The position numbers and the translations under genes are program-made. A DNA stretch of 53,726 bases from NCBI GenBank assembly GCA_016927015.1, contig JAFGNM010000021.1, positions 1-53,726 on the forward strand. The letters are read 5' to 3'. Of the stretch, positions 1 to 9,344 are shown piece after piece (position 1 is the first letter of the stretch; every line of letters starts with the position of its first letter). The notes beneath the pieces were generated by a model. It had not been told where the DNA came from. It was given only the letters and a program-made list of their open reading frames with translations, and did not search any database. The DNA is from Candidatus Bathyarchaeota archaeon (GTDB lineage Archaea > Thermoproteota > Bathyarchaeia > Bathyarchaeales > Bathycorpusculaceae).

Positions 1-2
1 TC

Positions 3-200
3 AGCGGAAAACAGATAAGACCTTTAAGCTATACCTATTTTTACGAGTCATACTATAAAGAACTGGCGCACTTTTTTGAATGCATACAATCTGACTCTGA
101 ACCGATGGTTACAGCCGAAGATGGCTTAAAGGCGATACAAATAATTGAAAAAGCTTATCAAATAGCTCAGGAGGAGACAAACAATGGGCAGTCCAGTTAG
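3..200 (+). CDS. Gfo/Idh/MocA-family oxidoreductase, C-terminal end (partial)
   Basis: An open frame enters from the left edge and stops at a TAG inside the next gene. The visible 65 residues have the pattern typical of the C-terminus of NAD(P)-dependent sugar dehydrogenases of the Gfo/Idh/MocA family: a helix with Y-x-E-L-x-H-F, then a D/E-x-P-M-V-T-x-E-D-G-L-K-A segment and a closing amphipathic helix. The same ending is seen in the two complete family members in this window. Its 3' end overlaps the start of the DUF362 gene by 17 nt, so the two are translationally coupled. The NAD-binding part lies outside the window, so the substrate cannot be judged. It is likely a nucleotide-sugar oxidation step for the polysaccharide island. 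Confidence 0.75.
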   Translation, partial: SGKQIRPLSYTYFYESYYKELAHFFECIQSDSEPMVTAEDGLKAIQIIEKAYQIAQEETNNGQSS

Positions 201-1110
201 TTTAGTTGGTGCCAAAGCTGATACTGGCGATCTCAAAAGCTCTGTAGCGAAGGCTTTTGACCTTATAGAGTTTAAACCGGAGAAAAAAGTAAAAACTGTA
301 ATAATAAAACCTAATCTGAACTATTACTGGGAAGCATCAACCGGGAACACTACTGACCCGCGTGTAGTAGGCGCGTTAATAGATTACTTGCGAGCGGGTT
401 ACGGCGAAGATTTGGAGATAAAAATTGCGGAAGCAGATGCCACGGCGATGCGCACGAAACATGTTTTCACTATGCTCGGATACGACAAATTGGCTGAAGC
501 AAAAAAGGTTGAACTCTTTAATCTTTGTTCGGATGTTGTGAAAAAAGAGAAAGTACACGTCAACGGGGTTGATTTAGACTTTGATATTCCCCAATCGTTG
601 GTGAACGCAGACCTTTTTATCAATGTTCCAACGGTCAAAACTTTGCGTGTAACAAAAATCACATGCGCCATGAAAAATCTGTTTGGGTGCATCGCTGTAG
701 TTCGAAAATTCAAGTATCACAAAAACTTGAGTGAAGCGATAGTTGGCATTAACAAGATTCTACGTCCAGATGTTACATTGGTAGATGGGTTGGTAGGTTT
801 AGGGCAATATCCAGTGAAGCTTGACCTTATAATGGCTGGCATTGACCCTTTTTCAGTGGATTGGATTGTTGCGCAAATAATTGGCTACAATCCTAAAACC
901 ATCAAGTTCCTCAAGCTTGCTCTGCATGAAAACTTGGGCGATCTTTCTGGAATTTCAACATGCGGTGAAAACCTTAATCAATTCCAAAAAAAGATTCCTA
1001 AAGAAAAATTTCCTTCAAGAAACCTCGTCTGGCCCATAGCGTTAAGAATTCTAAAGCTTTACACTAAAATATCTGGAGACGTAATACCTCCCTTCTTAGA
1101 GGACACATAA
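184..1110 (+). CDS. DUF362 family protein
   Basis: This 308-residue soluble protein has the DUF362 hallmarks: an early I-I-K-P-N-L strand near residue 41, a T-x-D-P-R/K motif after it, an A-E-A/S-D-A-x-A-M segment, and a central T-C-A-M-K-N-L-F-G-C motif. No ferredoxin-type cysteine cluster is visible, unlike some DUF362 proteins. The start is set by a strong GGAGGAGAC site seven bases upstream, inside the preceding dehydrogenase gene, so both are probably co-translated. A clear paralogue lies at 17258-18160, also next to a Gfo/Idh dehydrogenase. The biochemical role of DUF362 is not established. The repeated pairing with sugar dehydrogenases suggests work in sugar-precursor metabolism, which is inference. 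Confidence 0.85.
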   Translation: MGSPVSLVGAKADTGDLKSSVAKAFDLIEFKPEKKVKTVIIKPNLNYYWEASTGNTTDPRVVGALIDYLRAGYGEDLEIKIAEADATAMRTKHVFTMLGYDKLAEAKKVELFNLCSDVVKKEKVHVNGVDLDFDIPQSLVNADLFINVPTVKTLRVTKITCAMKNLFGCIAVVRKFKYHKNLSEAIVGINKILRPDVTLVDGLVGLGQYPVKLDLIMAGIDPFSVDWIVAQIIGYNPKTIKFLKLALHENLGDLSGISTCGENLNQFQKKIPKEKFPSRNLVWPIALRILKLYTKISGDVIPPFLEDT

Positions 1111-1220
1111 GCCCTACTTGTTTGTCTCTTTATTCTAAGTGGTCGGTTTGTTAGACTTTGTTGATGTTGAATTCCTTGACTAAGAAAGGCATAAATTGAC
1201 TTAATTGGAGAATAGAAAGG

Positions 1221-2126
1221 TTGAAAAAATCTGCTTCGTGCAGCCCAATCAGAGTTACTGTGGGACTGTGTGTCAAAAATTCGGTATTCACCATCCGAGA
1301 AGCGGTACGAAGCATAATAGCCCAAGATTTTTCACATGAATTTGTCGAAATAATAGTGGTGGACGGTCATAGTAAAGATAACACTTTGAATCTAATCATG
1401 GATGGCCTGAAAGACACTGCTATCCGATCAAAGGTTTTTCATGAGAATGAAGGCATCTCTAAAGCCAGGCAGATAGTAGTCGATAATGCCGAAGGTGATT
1501 ATATCATTTGGGTCGATGGCGATATGGTGCTTGCAAAGTCATTTATTAGAAAACAAGTGGAATTCATGGACCAAAATCAAACTGTGGGGATTGCCAAAGG
1601 TAAATACGTGCCTAGCAAAAATCACAATGTAAGTATAGTTGCTTTTCTGGAAGATATAGAATTTCTATTAAGCACTATGTTTGAAGGCAAAACCACATCA
1701 AAGTCTCTCGGAACATCTGGTTGTATTTATCGCGCAAAGGCTATAAAAGAAGTTGGCGGGTTCGACCCTTACATTATTGGGGTTGGAGAAGATATGGATG
1801 CTGAAAACCGAATTCGCCAAAAAGGATGGTTACTGTACATCACTTCGGCTCTTTTTTATGAAACTCGTAGACAAACTTGGAAATCGCTCTGGAAAGAGTA
1901 TTATTGGCATGGACGGGGTGGAAATAGCCTTTTTAGAAAAAGTTGGCGTGTCTTTAAACTTTATAAAATGCTTCCGCCTGTTGCGCTATTTGTTGAGCTT
2001 TTACGTGTTCCCAAAGCATATAAAATATCGCGCAAAAAATTAGTGTTGCTTTTGCCCCTTCACTATACTTTTAAAAGAATTGCTTGGGTATTCGGCTTCA
2101 TAAAAAGTGAACTTGTAAAGAATTAG
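1221..2126 (+). CDS. GT-A (family 2) glycosyltransferase
   Basis: This 301-residue glycosyltransferase transfers a sugar from a nucleotide sugar to a glycan or lipid acceptor at the cytoplasmic membrane face. The N-terminus carries the GT2 Rossmann-like start (V-x-V-G-L-C-V-K-N), the nucleotide-binding V-V-D-G-H-S-x-D-N-T, and the metal-binding V-D-G-D-M near residue 98. The acceptor-side G-E-D-M-D-x-E motif lies around residue 190. The C-terminal 70 residues are basic and hydrophobic and probably dock to the membrane. The start is TTG behind a GAAAGG site; no ATG fits the beginning of the domain. It sits in the polysaccharide island and its exact donor cannot be inferred. Confidence 0.88.
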   Translation: MKKSASCSPIRVTVGLCVKNSVFTIREAVRSIIAQDFSHEFVEIIVVDGHSKDNTLNLIMDGLKDTAIRSKVFHENEGISKARQIVVDNAEGDYIIWVDGDMVLAKSFIRKQVEFMDQNQTVGIAKGKYVPSKNHNVSIVAFLEDIEFLLSTMFEGKTTSKSLGTSGCIYRAKAIKEVGGFDPYIIGVGEDMDAENRIRQKGWLLYITSALFYETRRQTWKSLWKEYYWHGRGGNSLFRKSWRVFKLYKMLPPVALFVELLRVPKAYKISRKKLVLLLPLHYTFKRIAWVFGFIKSELVKN

Positions 2127-2205
2127 CAGTGTGGTAAAAAGATTTAATACACATTCGCGGTACCTCTAAATACATGTTTAGACTGTTACTCCCTGTTTTA
2201 GACTC

Positions 2206-3276
2206 ATGCCAGAGGTTATACAAATGAGAGTTGGAATGATAGGTTGTGGTGGAATTGCACCTACTCATATAAGGGTTTATAAAAGCTTAGAAAACGTAAA
2301 CCTGGTGAGTCTTTGTGATTTGAATTTTGAGCGAGCGAAAGCACTTGCCTCTAAGTTCCGTGTCGAGAAAACTTATGGTAATTATATTGAGATGTTTGAA
2401 AAAGAAGATTTGGACTTAGTTGATATCTGCACTCCTGCATCAACCCATTGTCGAATTGTTTGCGATGCAGCTGAGTATGTTCCAGCAATTCTCGTGGAAA
2501 AGCCTATGGCGCTTAATGTTTCAGAGTGCGATACAATGATACGTGAAGTGAAGAAGCACAGCACTAAACTTTGTATTGGTCATAACCAGATTTTTTCTCC
2601 AAATATTTTACGGGCTAAAGCTCTCATTAACTCTGGTGAGTTTAAGGTATGGTCATTTGAGACCGTGCAAAAAGAAAGTTTTGAACTGCTAAAGGCGCAT
2701 GATTTGGCTCCTGCGTGGAATGTTGAACCTGAACAGAGAGGCATTATCTGGGAAGTCTGCTGCCATCTTGCTTACATTCAACTTCACTTCATTGGCGATG
2801 TAAAAGAGGTTTATGCGGTTGGCGGTAAAGTTAGGTATCCTGTTTATGATGATTTTACGGTGCTTCTACGTACGGGAGGTCAACATTTTGGCGTTATTGA
2901 GCTTTCTTGGGTATCAAAGGAGACTGAGATCGTTTATGAGTTGCGTGATGTTTTAGGAAAACGGCTGCAGATTCACAGGGACTTCGATTACCTCGTTGAA
3001 AAATCCGAGAGTCCCCCTTTCAATTATGGTAGTGTATTGCGGAGTTTCTTGGTCGACGAAAAGCGGCTTTTGCAGAAATGGACAAAATTTGGGCTTAGTT
3101 ATGTTAAGAAAAAGAAACTTTTACCTACTTTCAATCTGATTAGCACGTATATAGATAACATTGAAAAGGACTTGCCTTCTCCAGTATCGCCAGAAGATGG
3201 AAGAAACACGATTAACCTTTTGGAATGTATTGAAAAATCTTTGAACGAAAAGCGACCGATATCTCTGAGTCAATAA
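2206..3276 (+). CDS. Gfo/Idh/MocA-family oxidoreductase
   Basis: A 356-residue NAD(P)-dependent dehydrogenase. The N-terminal Rossmann domain starts with G-M-I-G-C-G-G-I-A-P-T-H and continues through a C-T-P-A-S-T-H-C segment. The catalytic-domain entry E-K-P-M-A-L-N lies near residue 100, as is standard for the family. The second domain spans about residues 125-340. A second in-frame ATG at 2224 begins directly at the Rossmann strand and may be the true start, since no clear ribosome site precedes either ATG. Family members oxidise or epimerise UDP-sugars, inositols and similar compounds. Context suggests a nucleotide-sugar modification, but the substrate is not readable from the sequence. 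Confidence 0.87.
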   Translation: MPEVIQMRVGMIGCGGIAPTHIRVYKSLENVNLVSLCDLNFERAKALASKFRVEKTYGNYIEMFEKEDLDLVDICTPASTHCRIVCDAAEYVPAILVEKPMALNVSECDTMIREVKKHSTKLCIGHNQIFSPNILRAKALINSGEFKVWSFETVQKESFELLKAHDLAPAWNVEPEQRGIIWEVCCHLAYIQLHFIGDVKEVYAVGGKVRYPVYDDFTVLLRTGGQHFGVIELSWVSKETEIVYELRDVLGKRLQIHRDFDYLVEKSESPPFNYGSVLRSFLVDEKRLLQKWTKFGLSYVKKKKLLPTFNLISTYIDNIEKDLPSPVSPEDGRNTINLLECIEKSLNEKRPISLSQ

Positions 3277-3297
3277 ATTCAATAATACTGAAATTGA

Positions 3298-3310
3298 TTT
3301 ATTTTTTTTT
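3298..3310 (+). terminator. Oligo-T terminator after the dehydrogenase gene
   Basis: A nearly uninterrupted T-run about 20 bases after the stop codon at 3276 fits the U-rich terminators of archaea. It sits between convergent genes. No strong stem is needed or seen. Confidence 0.5.
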
Positions 3311-3328
3311 GGCTTTCTTCTGTATAAC

Positions 3329-4510
3329 CTATTCAAGTGTTAAAGGGTGTGGATATGGGTAAGGCGTGTACCCGGCGGGTTTGTACGTGAAGAAGTCAAT
3401 GTTAGGTGCAGGATGTAATAGTCCATCTGAACCCGTTTGTTGTGAAGAGGTATAACTTATAGGGCAGGTATCGCTGTTCCAGATGTAAACATCATGCGCC
3501 CAGCATTTTTCAACTGTTCCTTCTGCACAGAGCATGATGACTGGGAAGCTAAAGCTTGAGTCGAAGGTGTTGTCAAAGAATACACCCGCACCTCCGCGCC
3601 AACCAACTATTGATTTAGGAACACTGTAAGGTAAGTTTTCGATGAAACTATTGTTGTACACTTCTATTGCCCGTGTTCCAACAACGTTATATGTTCCATG
3701 TGCATCAATAATTTGGAAGCCGTAAGTCGGACCAATTTTGTTGTAACGCGCAACATAGTGCGCACCGTCGTTTGCGGCAAACTCGTGTCGCCACTTGGAA
3801 AGAGTACAGTCTTCAACGAAATGTGAGTATAATGTGTATTTTCCAAGAACTTCTGTAATAGGCTCCCACAAGTCTTCTGTGAAACTTCTGAAGAATGAAC
3901 AGCCATACCCAACATCGCAAGTTTCTATCATGGAAGTAACCGTCGCGTAATGATTTATAAACCAGCAATGGTCCACTACGCCTCTACAGTACTTTCCTGA
4001 AGCTGAAACACCGCCGCCTGTCATATGTTCAAAATAACAGTAGCAAACTCTATAATCTATAACACTCGCAACGGAAAGGGCTTTTACTTGAAGATGGTCA
4101 CTTGAATCTATGCTACGGTAGCCAACAAGCTTTAACCCTGCGAACATTGAAGATTCACCTGAACTCCCGTCACCTTCGATTTTGAATAGTGTAGGTGTGG
4201 ACTTGACTGTTCCCGTCCAAGTGCCGTACGGGTCTCCTCCTACCGAAGACGGAAGACGTAACATAGTGTTCCATGTTACATCATCGCCATTAACCGAATA
4301 ACTTCCGATAACATTTACTCCAGCAGGAATAGTGACTCTTGCGCCAGTCCAACTTTCACCGGTATTCACAAAATTAAAAGTACCTGCTGGAATGTACACG
4401 CTTCCACCACCAGCCGCGGCCACTTGATCTACAGCATTTTTAATATCTTGCCAATAACCGCTTTTTGCAGTCACCGCAAAAACGTTACTTATTGTGCCAG
4501 TGCTTTCCAT
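3329..4510 (-). CDS. Secreted right-handed beta-helix (pectate-lyase-like) protein
   Basis: At least 393 residues. The start of the fold (G-Y-W-Q-D-I-K-N-A-V-D-x-V, then G-G-G-S-V-Y-I-P-A-G-T-F) is the entry motif of pectate-lyase superfamily beta-helix proteins. Repeated short strands with N/D turns follow. This fold binds or cleaves polysaccharide, though no lyase catalytic site is recognisable. The first ATG (4510) is probably internal. In-frame codons continue upstream to about 4621 and encode a convincing signal peptide (a basic start, then L-L-V-I-T-L-L-V-G-S-L-T-I-A). A GAGGGG ribosome site sits 7 nt before an ACG at 4621, and no ATG/GTG/TTG exists in that stretch; the in-frame stop is at 4642-4640. 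The protein is therefore probably exported and acts outside the cell. It is oriented against its neighbours. Confidence 0.75.
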   Translation of the reverse strand: MESTGTISNVFAVTAKSGYWQDIKNAVDQVAAAGGGSVYIPAGTFNFVNTGESWTGARVTIPAGVNVIGSYSVNGDDVTWNTMLRLPSSVGGDPYGTWTGTVKSTPTLFKIEGDGSSGESSMFAGLKLVGYRSIDSSDHLQVKALSVASVIDYRVCYCYFEHMTGGGVSASGKYCRGVVDHCWFINHYATVTSMIETCDVGYGCSFFRSFTEDLWEPITEVLGKYTLYSHFVEDCTLSKWRHEFAANDGAHYVARYNKIGPTYGFQIIDAHGTYNVVGTRAIEVYNNSFIENLPYSVPKSIVGWRGGAGVFFDNTFDSSFSFPVIMLCAEGTVEKCWAHDVYIWNSDTCPISYTSSQQTGSDGLLHPAPNIDFFTYKPAGYTPYPYPHPLTLE

Positions 4511-4735
4511 AACTGCGCTGCTTGTCAGGGTCGAAAGTGTAGGGGCGATGGTGAGGGATCCTACGAGTAGCGTGATAACTAATAGTCTCGTGTAAAACTC
4601 CGTGGTTTGCGGTATCTTCGTGCTTTTACCCCTCGCGCTTTAATGTAGTTTGTAAGTTAAAAGGTTTTTTGTTTATCTGTTCTTCACTTATACGCGTGCA
4701 GAAGTGTGTATTAAGTCTTTTGTGTTAAGACATAT

Positions 4736-6916
4736 ATGTTTGACGTGCAGAAAGTTAAATACTCAAAAACCGAAGGTTTACCTATGACCTCACCGCCAAC
4801 TCAACTCAACTCAAAAAACTTTATAGCAACACTGCTACTTCTACAATTCACACTATATATCACGGTTATCTTCGATATACCAATCGCCCGCCAAGCTGTC
4901 GGCTTTATATATTTCACATTTATTCCAGGCTTCGTCATAGTCAAATTGCTGAAACTCGACAAACTTGACGGAGTAGAGACTGTCCTCTTCTCCGTAGGGC
5001 TAAGCATTGCCTTTCTAATGGTCCTCGGACTAGTTGTAAACGACCTCGGCTCTTTATTTGGATTTTCCCATCCACTCTCGCTGAATCCCCTTTTAATAAC
5101 TTTAAGCGTTGCTACTCTCATACTTGGAATCGCAGCATACGCACGAAGTAATGATTCAAAACCTCATAACAGAGAATCGTCCAGCTTCTCCCCAGTCGGC
5201 TTGCTTTTCGTATTTCTACCCATTCTAAGCATCGTGGGAGCCATGTGGGTAAATGTTTATAGAGACAATCTACTCCTTCTCTTCGCAATAACAGCAATTG
5301 CAATCTTATTTATCATGAGTGCTTTTTCCAAGAAATTGCTATCCCAAAAATTATACCCCTTTGTTATTTTCATGATCGCCCTTTCTCTTCTTTATCATTC
5401 GTCAATCATATCTAACAATCTTGTATCCTACGGGTCCGATGTTCACGTCGAAAATTTTGCTTTCCAGACAACTGCAAATAATGCATATTGGAGTTTGCCT
5501 TCTTCATTAGAATGGGCGACAGGATTTAGCAGAGTAAATGCGATGTTAAGCGTCACAATCCTTCCAACAGTCTACACGAGCATGCTAAATATTGATTCTA
5601 CATTGATGTTCAAAGTAATATACCCATTCATTTTCGCCTTCGTAGCTGTAGCATTGTACCAGCTGTGGCAGATGTACATAAGCAAAAGATACGCGTTCAT
5701 TGCCGCTTTTCTTTTCATGGCGCAGTCAACATTCTACACCGAAATGTTCGGATTAAACAGGCAAATGATAGCTGAATTATTCTTTGTCCTATTACTATTG
5801 GTCGTACTCACCAAGAAAATTTCCCCCCCAAATAGAATAATATTATTTACTATCTTCAGTTTTGCTTTAGTCGCCTCACATTATGCTATCGCAGAAATCT
5901 TCCTGTTTTTCATAGTCTTTGCATTTATCACTCTTATCATTTTGAAACGCCGTAACAGCAATATCACTCTTGGAATGATAGCAATATTTTCGGTCATTAT
6001 GTTTACATGGTACATTTATACATCTAACGCGTCTGTTTTTACTAGTTTTGTAGAATTTGGAGATTATGTTTATAGCCAGCTAGGTGATCTATTTAATTTA
6101 GGCGCAAGAGACCCGACAATACTCAGAGGTTTAGGGCTAGAAGCGGCATCCACAGTTTGGAACTGGATTAGTCGTGTATTCGCATATTTAACACAGTTTC
6201 TCATTGTTGTTGGCGTTATAGGGGGGCTATCAAAGCGAATAAAAGTTCGTTTGGGATCAGAGTACTTCATATTCGGCTTAGCAGCAATGGGCTTGTTGGT
6301 GGCGCTTATAGTGGTGCCTGGACTGGCAGATACGCTCAATATGACAAGGTTCTACCACGTACTGTTATTTTTCTTAGCGCCTTTTTGTGTGTTAGGCGTT
6401 GCTACCCTGTTAAAATTTTTATCTCACCGAGAAAAAAAACTGCTAGTTGCAGTTGTATCCATAATCGTTTTAGTGCCTTACTTCTTATTTCAAACAGGCT
6501 TCGTATATGAGTTCACAGGAACCGACAGTTATTCACTGCCTCTAAGTTTGCATCGAACGAGCGCGTTGATGTTGTATAGTCATCACGGTTACTTAAGTGA
6601 TCAAGATGTAATAAGCGCTCAATGGCTTGCAACTAACGTAAATTACAGACAGACAGCAATTTATACTGACATGACATCCCGCAGCAATATTCTTGAGGGT
6701 TATGCTATGTTACTCCCCGGCTACAGCAATTTAATATCCAACGTTACACAACTAAGCAAAATCGGCATGATTTACTTGAATAAACTAAATACGGTTGAAG
6801 GCACAGTAATAGGCAGCAACTTATGGAATATTACTGAATTTTTGCCCACTCTTAATGATATGAGTAAAGTTTACTCGAATGGGGGAAGTGACATTTACGT
6901 AAACCCCTTTCAGTAA
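4736..6916 (+). CDS. Large polytopic membrane protein of the polysaccharide island (DUF2206-like)
   Basis: A 726-residue integral membrane protein with about 15 hydrophobic helices between residues 25 and 580, followed by an approximately 120-residue C-terminal soluble domain. That domain contains a Y-T-D-x-x-S-R-S-N-x-L-x-G-Y segment and the ending I-G-M-I-Y-L-N-K-L-N. The layout resembles archaeal DUF2206-type proteins and polyprenyl-phosphate-dependent GT-C glycosyltransferases. A DxD or ExD in the first external loop, the usual GT-C mark, is not clear-cut, so the catalytic claim is weak. An in-frame ATG at 4784 (M-T-S-P-P-T-Q-L-N) is an alternative start. Candidate roles are glycosyl transfer on the outer membrane face or polymerisation. 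Confidence 0.75.
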   Translation: MFDVQKVKYSKTEGLPMTSPPTQLNSKNFIATLLLLQFTLYITVIFDIPIARQAVGFIYFTFIPGFVIVKLLKLDKLDGVETVLFSVGLSIAFLMVLGLVVNDLGSLFGFSHPLSLNPLLITLSVATLILGIAAYARSNDSKPHNRESSSFSPVGLLFVFLPILSIVGAMWVNVYRDNLLLLFAITAIAILFIMSAFSKKLLSQKLYPFVIFMIALSLLYHSSIISNNLVSYGSDVHVENFAFQTTANNAYWSLPSSLEWATGFSRVNAMLSVTILPTVYTSMLNIDSTLMFKVIYPFIFAFVAVALYQLWQMYISKRYAFIAAFLFMAQSTFYTEMFGLNRQMIAELFFVLLLLVVLTKKISPPNRIILFTIFSFALVASHYAIAEIFLFFIVFAFITLIILKRRNSNITLGMIAIFSVIMFTWYIYTSNASVFTSFVEFGDYVYSQLGDLFNLGARDPTILRGLGLEAASTVWNWISRVFAYLTQFLIVVGVIGGLSKRIKVRLGSEYFIFGLAAMGLLVALIVVPGLADTLNMTRFYHVLLFFLAPFCVLGVATLLKFLSHREKKLLVAVVSIIVLVPYFLFQTGFVYEFTGTDSYSLPLSLHRTSALMLYSHHGYLSDQDVISAQWLATNVNYRQTAIYTDMTSRSNILEGYAMLLPGYSNLISNVTQLSKIGMIYLNKLNTVEGTVIGSNLWNITEFLPTLNDMSKVYSNGGSDIYVNPFQ

Positions 6917-6997
6917 TAATAATCCGAGCGAGCACCAGTCGAATCCGCATTCCTCGATCTCATCAATATCATTTAAAAGTTTTTCTTATTCTGATAG

Positions 6998-8065
6998 GTG
7001 AGTGAAAATTTGACCGTAAACCCCATGATCTCCGTTTTAATACCGACTTACAGACGGGCACACTTGCTAAAGCATGTTTTGGAAGGTCTCACAAAGCAAA
7101 CATTCAAGGGTTTCGAGGTTATTGTGGTTCTAAAGCCAAGCGGTGACGGAACAGAAAGCATAGTTAAAAAATACGAAGAACGGTTAAACATAAAGCAAGT
7201 AACCCAAAATCAGGGTTTTATCGTGGACGCGTTGAATCTAGGGTTTCAGCATGTTCAAGGTAGAATCATCGTGTTCTTGGATGATGATGCGGTTCCCTTC
7301 CCGGATTTTCTTCAAAGGCATTTAGAATCTTATGTTCAAGGCAATGTTGGAGGCGTGGCTGGAGATGTTATACCTGCAAACCTTACCGATAAAGGCTTAA
7401 CACCAAAAAACGGGGAATTGTCTGAGATTGTTCTCAGGGATAAGCCCTTCTTGGATCGTATTGGCCGTAAGATTTGGGCTAAACCCTTAGAAGGACTAGA
7501 AGACTACTTTGTGTATATTTCAAAAAGCGGAGTTGTTGAATACAATTATGATGTGTCGCGTTTCGCTTCCCAACAGGTTGTCCGATCGATTCTTGGCATG
7601 GGCGCCAACATGTCCGTTTTGTCAAAAGCTATTAAAGATTTTAGATTCCCCCGTTTATGGATATTGGGTTTAGCATGGGAGCAATTTTTAGGCTGGTACA
7701 TCTGGAAAAAAGGATATAATGTCTTTTTTACTCCGAAAGCGAAGGTTCATCATATTGCCCATGGTCAAACCTTGACACGCCACATTCGAGATGCAAAAAA
7801 GGACATGCTTCGCTTGATTGAAAATAACCTCCTTTTCTACAGGCTCTACGAAACTGAACCACAACTCTCAAAAATGCATAGAGTCATATGGCTAGTCTAT
7901 GTTGTTCTCTTATCCATAAAGAAAATCTGCAAAGACAAGGAACTTCGCAGAACCACGCAACTGAAGAGTATTTTTTACTCAGAAATTATAGGTTTGAAAT
8001 GGCTTTTATCCAGAAGAATATGTGGTAAGTATAATCCATTGGCAGACTTGGAAAAATTCTTGTAA
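6998..8065 (+). CDS. GT-A (family 2) glycosyltransferase
   Basis: A 355-residue GT2 enzyme. The domain opens with I-S-V-L-I-P-T-Y-R-R-A near residue 11, includes the Q-x-x-F-K-G-F-E-V-I-V-V strand, and carries the metal-binding triple aspartate L-D-D-D-A near residue 92. A G-M-G-A-N-M-S motif and an E-Q-F-L-G-W segment occupy the acceptor region. The C-terminal third is basic. The GTG start is preceded by GATAG and lies only about 10 codons before the first strand, so little of the protein is uncertain. The stop codon overlaps the next ATG by one base (TAATG), which implies coupling with the pyruvyl-transferase-like gene. Confidence 0.88.
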   Translation: MSENLTVNPMISVLIPTYRRAHLLKHVLEGLTKQTFKGFEVIVVLKPSGDGTESIVKKYEERLNIKQVTQNQGFIVDALNLGFQHVQGRIIVFLDDDAVPFPDFLQRHLESYVQGNVGGVAGDVIPANLTDKGLTPKNGELSEIVLRDKPFLDRIGRKIWAKPLEGLEDYFVYISKSGVVEYNYDVSRFASQQVVRSILGMGANMSVLSKAIKDFRFPRLWILGLAWEQFLGWYIWKKGYNVFFTPKAKVHHIAHGQTLTRHIRDAKKDMLRLIENNLLFYRLYETEPQLSKMHRVIWLVYVVLLSIKKICKDKELRRTTQLKSIFYSEIIGLKWLLSRRICGKYNPLADLEKFL

Positions 8066-9300
8066 TGCGAAAAAATTGCTTAGTCTGCGTTAATATTTTC
8101 TGCAGGGCTTTTTTATCTGTTTTTCTTTTGAAGGACGGCATTGATTTGAGTAAGAAAGCACTAAGCTACGTGGGTTGGTTAGGGCATCAAAACATAGGCG
8201 ATGAAGCTGTTTACTTTGCCATTCGAGATTTGCTCAGTGAGTATGCGCTAACCCCTTACAATAGCTACAATTTTCTCATCGAAAATAGACATCGCCCGTT
8301 TCTGCATATTGAACATCCCATTTCTATTGTATCTCTATTTGGAGGTGGCACCCTACTTCCGGATGATGTAACATGGATCAAGCCAAACAAATATAATTAT
8401 GTTTTTGGTGCTGGAGTAAAAGATCCAATTTTTCGTACAAAGTTCGCTAATTTCGATAAGACAGTGATTGATAGGTTAAAATGTTTCAACTTTAGATTTG
8501 TTGGAGTTAGAGACAAGGCATCAAAACTTTTATTAAATAAGTGGGGAATTGCCTCCGAGGTAATAGGTGATCCCGCTCTGTCATTAAAAGCTGATTCGAA
8601 AATCAGAAGAGATGATCATCGTGTCGCTGTAAATATTGGTTGCGATGGCTTTTTATGGGGGGGCCATCAGGAACGGGTAGTCCATGAAGTAACTAGGGTT
8701 TGCAAGATTTTAAAAGATAGCAGCTATACGCCAGTTTTAGTGCCCTTTTCCAAGCGTGACCTTGAAGATGTTACCCGAGTATCTTTAGCCGCAAAAGTTG
8801 AAGTTTTCGATAACTGGTTTGATATTAAATCTGTTGTCGATTTTATTGCTTCTAGTAAAGTGTTGATTGGGCAAAGGTTACATTCTGTCGTTTTAAGTGC
8901 AGCAGTTTTCACGCCTTTTATTTGCCTTGAATATAGGCCTAAGTGTTTTCATTTTTCTGAAAGCGTAGGGATGTCAAAATATACTATTAGGACGGATAAA
9001 GTTACCGCTGAAAAAATACTACAGTTGTTGCAAAATCTTATTGGCGAGTGGCGTCAAACACATAATGAATTAGCAAGGATAGTTAACGCGTACCGTGAAA
9101 CGCAGCGTTCATTTGCAGACCGAATAATACGAGATTTAAAATTATTATCCGATAACGATTGGTCGAATGCAAATCTCTCAAGCAAGTGGAAAAATAAACT
9201 ATTTTGGGAAACCGATGTGTTTCTGCGAAAAAAATTTTACAAAATTTGGAAGCTCTATAATAAGTTGTTTTTTTCACGAATAATACGGTATATAGAATAA
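8065..9300 (+). CDS. Polysaccharide pyruvyl transferase family protein
   Basis: The protein belongs to the CsaB/ExoV-type pyruvyl transferase family, which moves pyruvate from phosphoenolpyruvate onto a sugar hydroxyl to make an acidic ketal. Recognisable elements are the N-terminal G-x-x-N-I-G-D-E-A-x-Y strand-loop, the F-G-G-G-T-L-L-P-D segment, V-R-D-K-A-S followed by G-D-P-A-L, and the C-terminal I-G-Q-R-L-H-S motif of the GT-B-like active site. The first ATG overlaps the previous stop by one base. The conserved domain begins near residue 30, and a TTG at 8146, preceded by AAGGACGG, is an equally good start. Some members of this family are not pyruvyl transferases, so the chemistry is probable rather than proven. 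Confidence 0.8.
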   Translation: MRKNCLVCVNIFCRAFLSVFLLKDGIDLSKKALSYVGWLGHQNIGDEAVYFAIRDLLSEYALTPYNSYNFLIENRHRPFLHIEHPISIVSLFGGGTLLPDDVTWIKPNKYNYVFGAGVKDPIFRTKFANFDKTVIDRLKCFNFRFVGVRDKASKLLLNKWGIASEVIGDPALSLKADSKIRRDDHRVAVNIGCDGFLWGGHQERVVHEVTRVCKILKDSSYTPVLVPFSKRDLEDVTRVSLAAKVEVFDNWFDIKSVVDFIASSKVLIGQRLHSVVLSAAVFTPFICLEYRPKCFHFSESVGMSKYTIRTDKVTAEKILQLLQNLIGEWRQTHNELARIVNAYRETQRSFADRIIRDLKLLSDNDWSNANLSSKWKNKLFWETDVFLRKKFYKIWKLYNKLFFSRIIRYIE

Positions 9301-9344
9301 AATTTTCCAGTGATTTCTTTCATATTTAATGTAGGTGTGCCTCA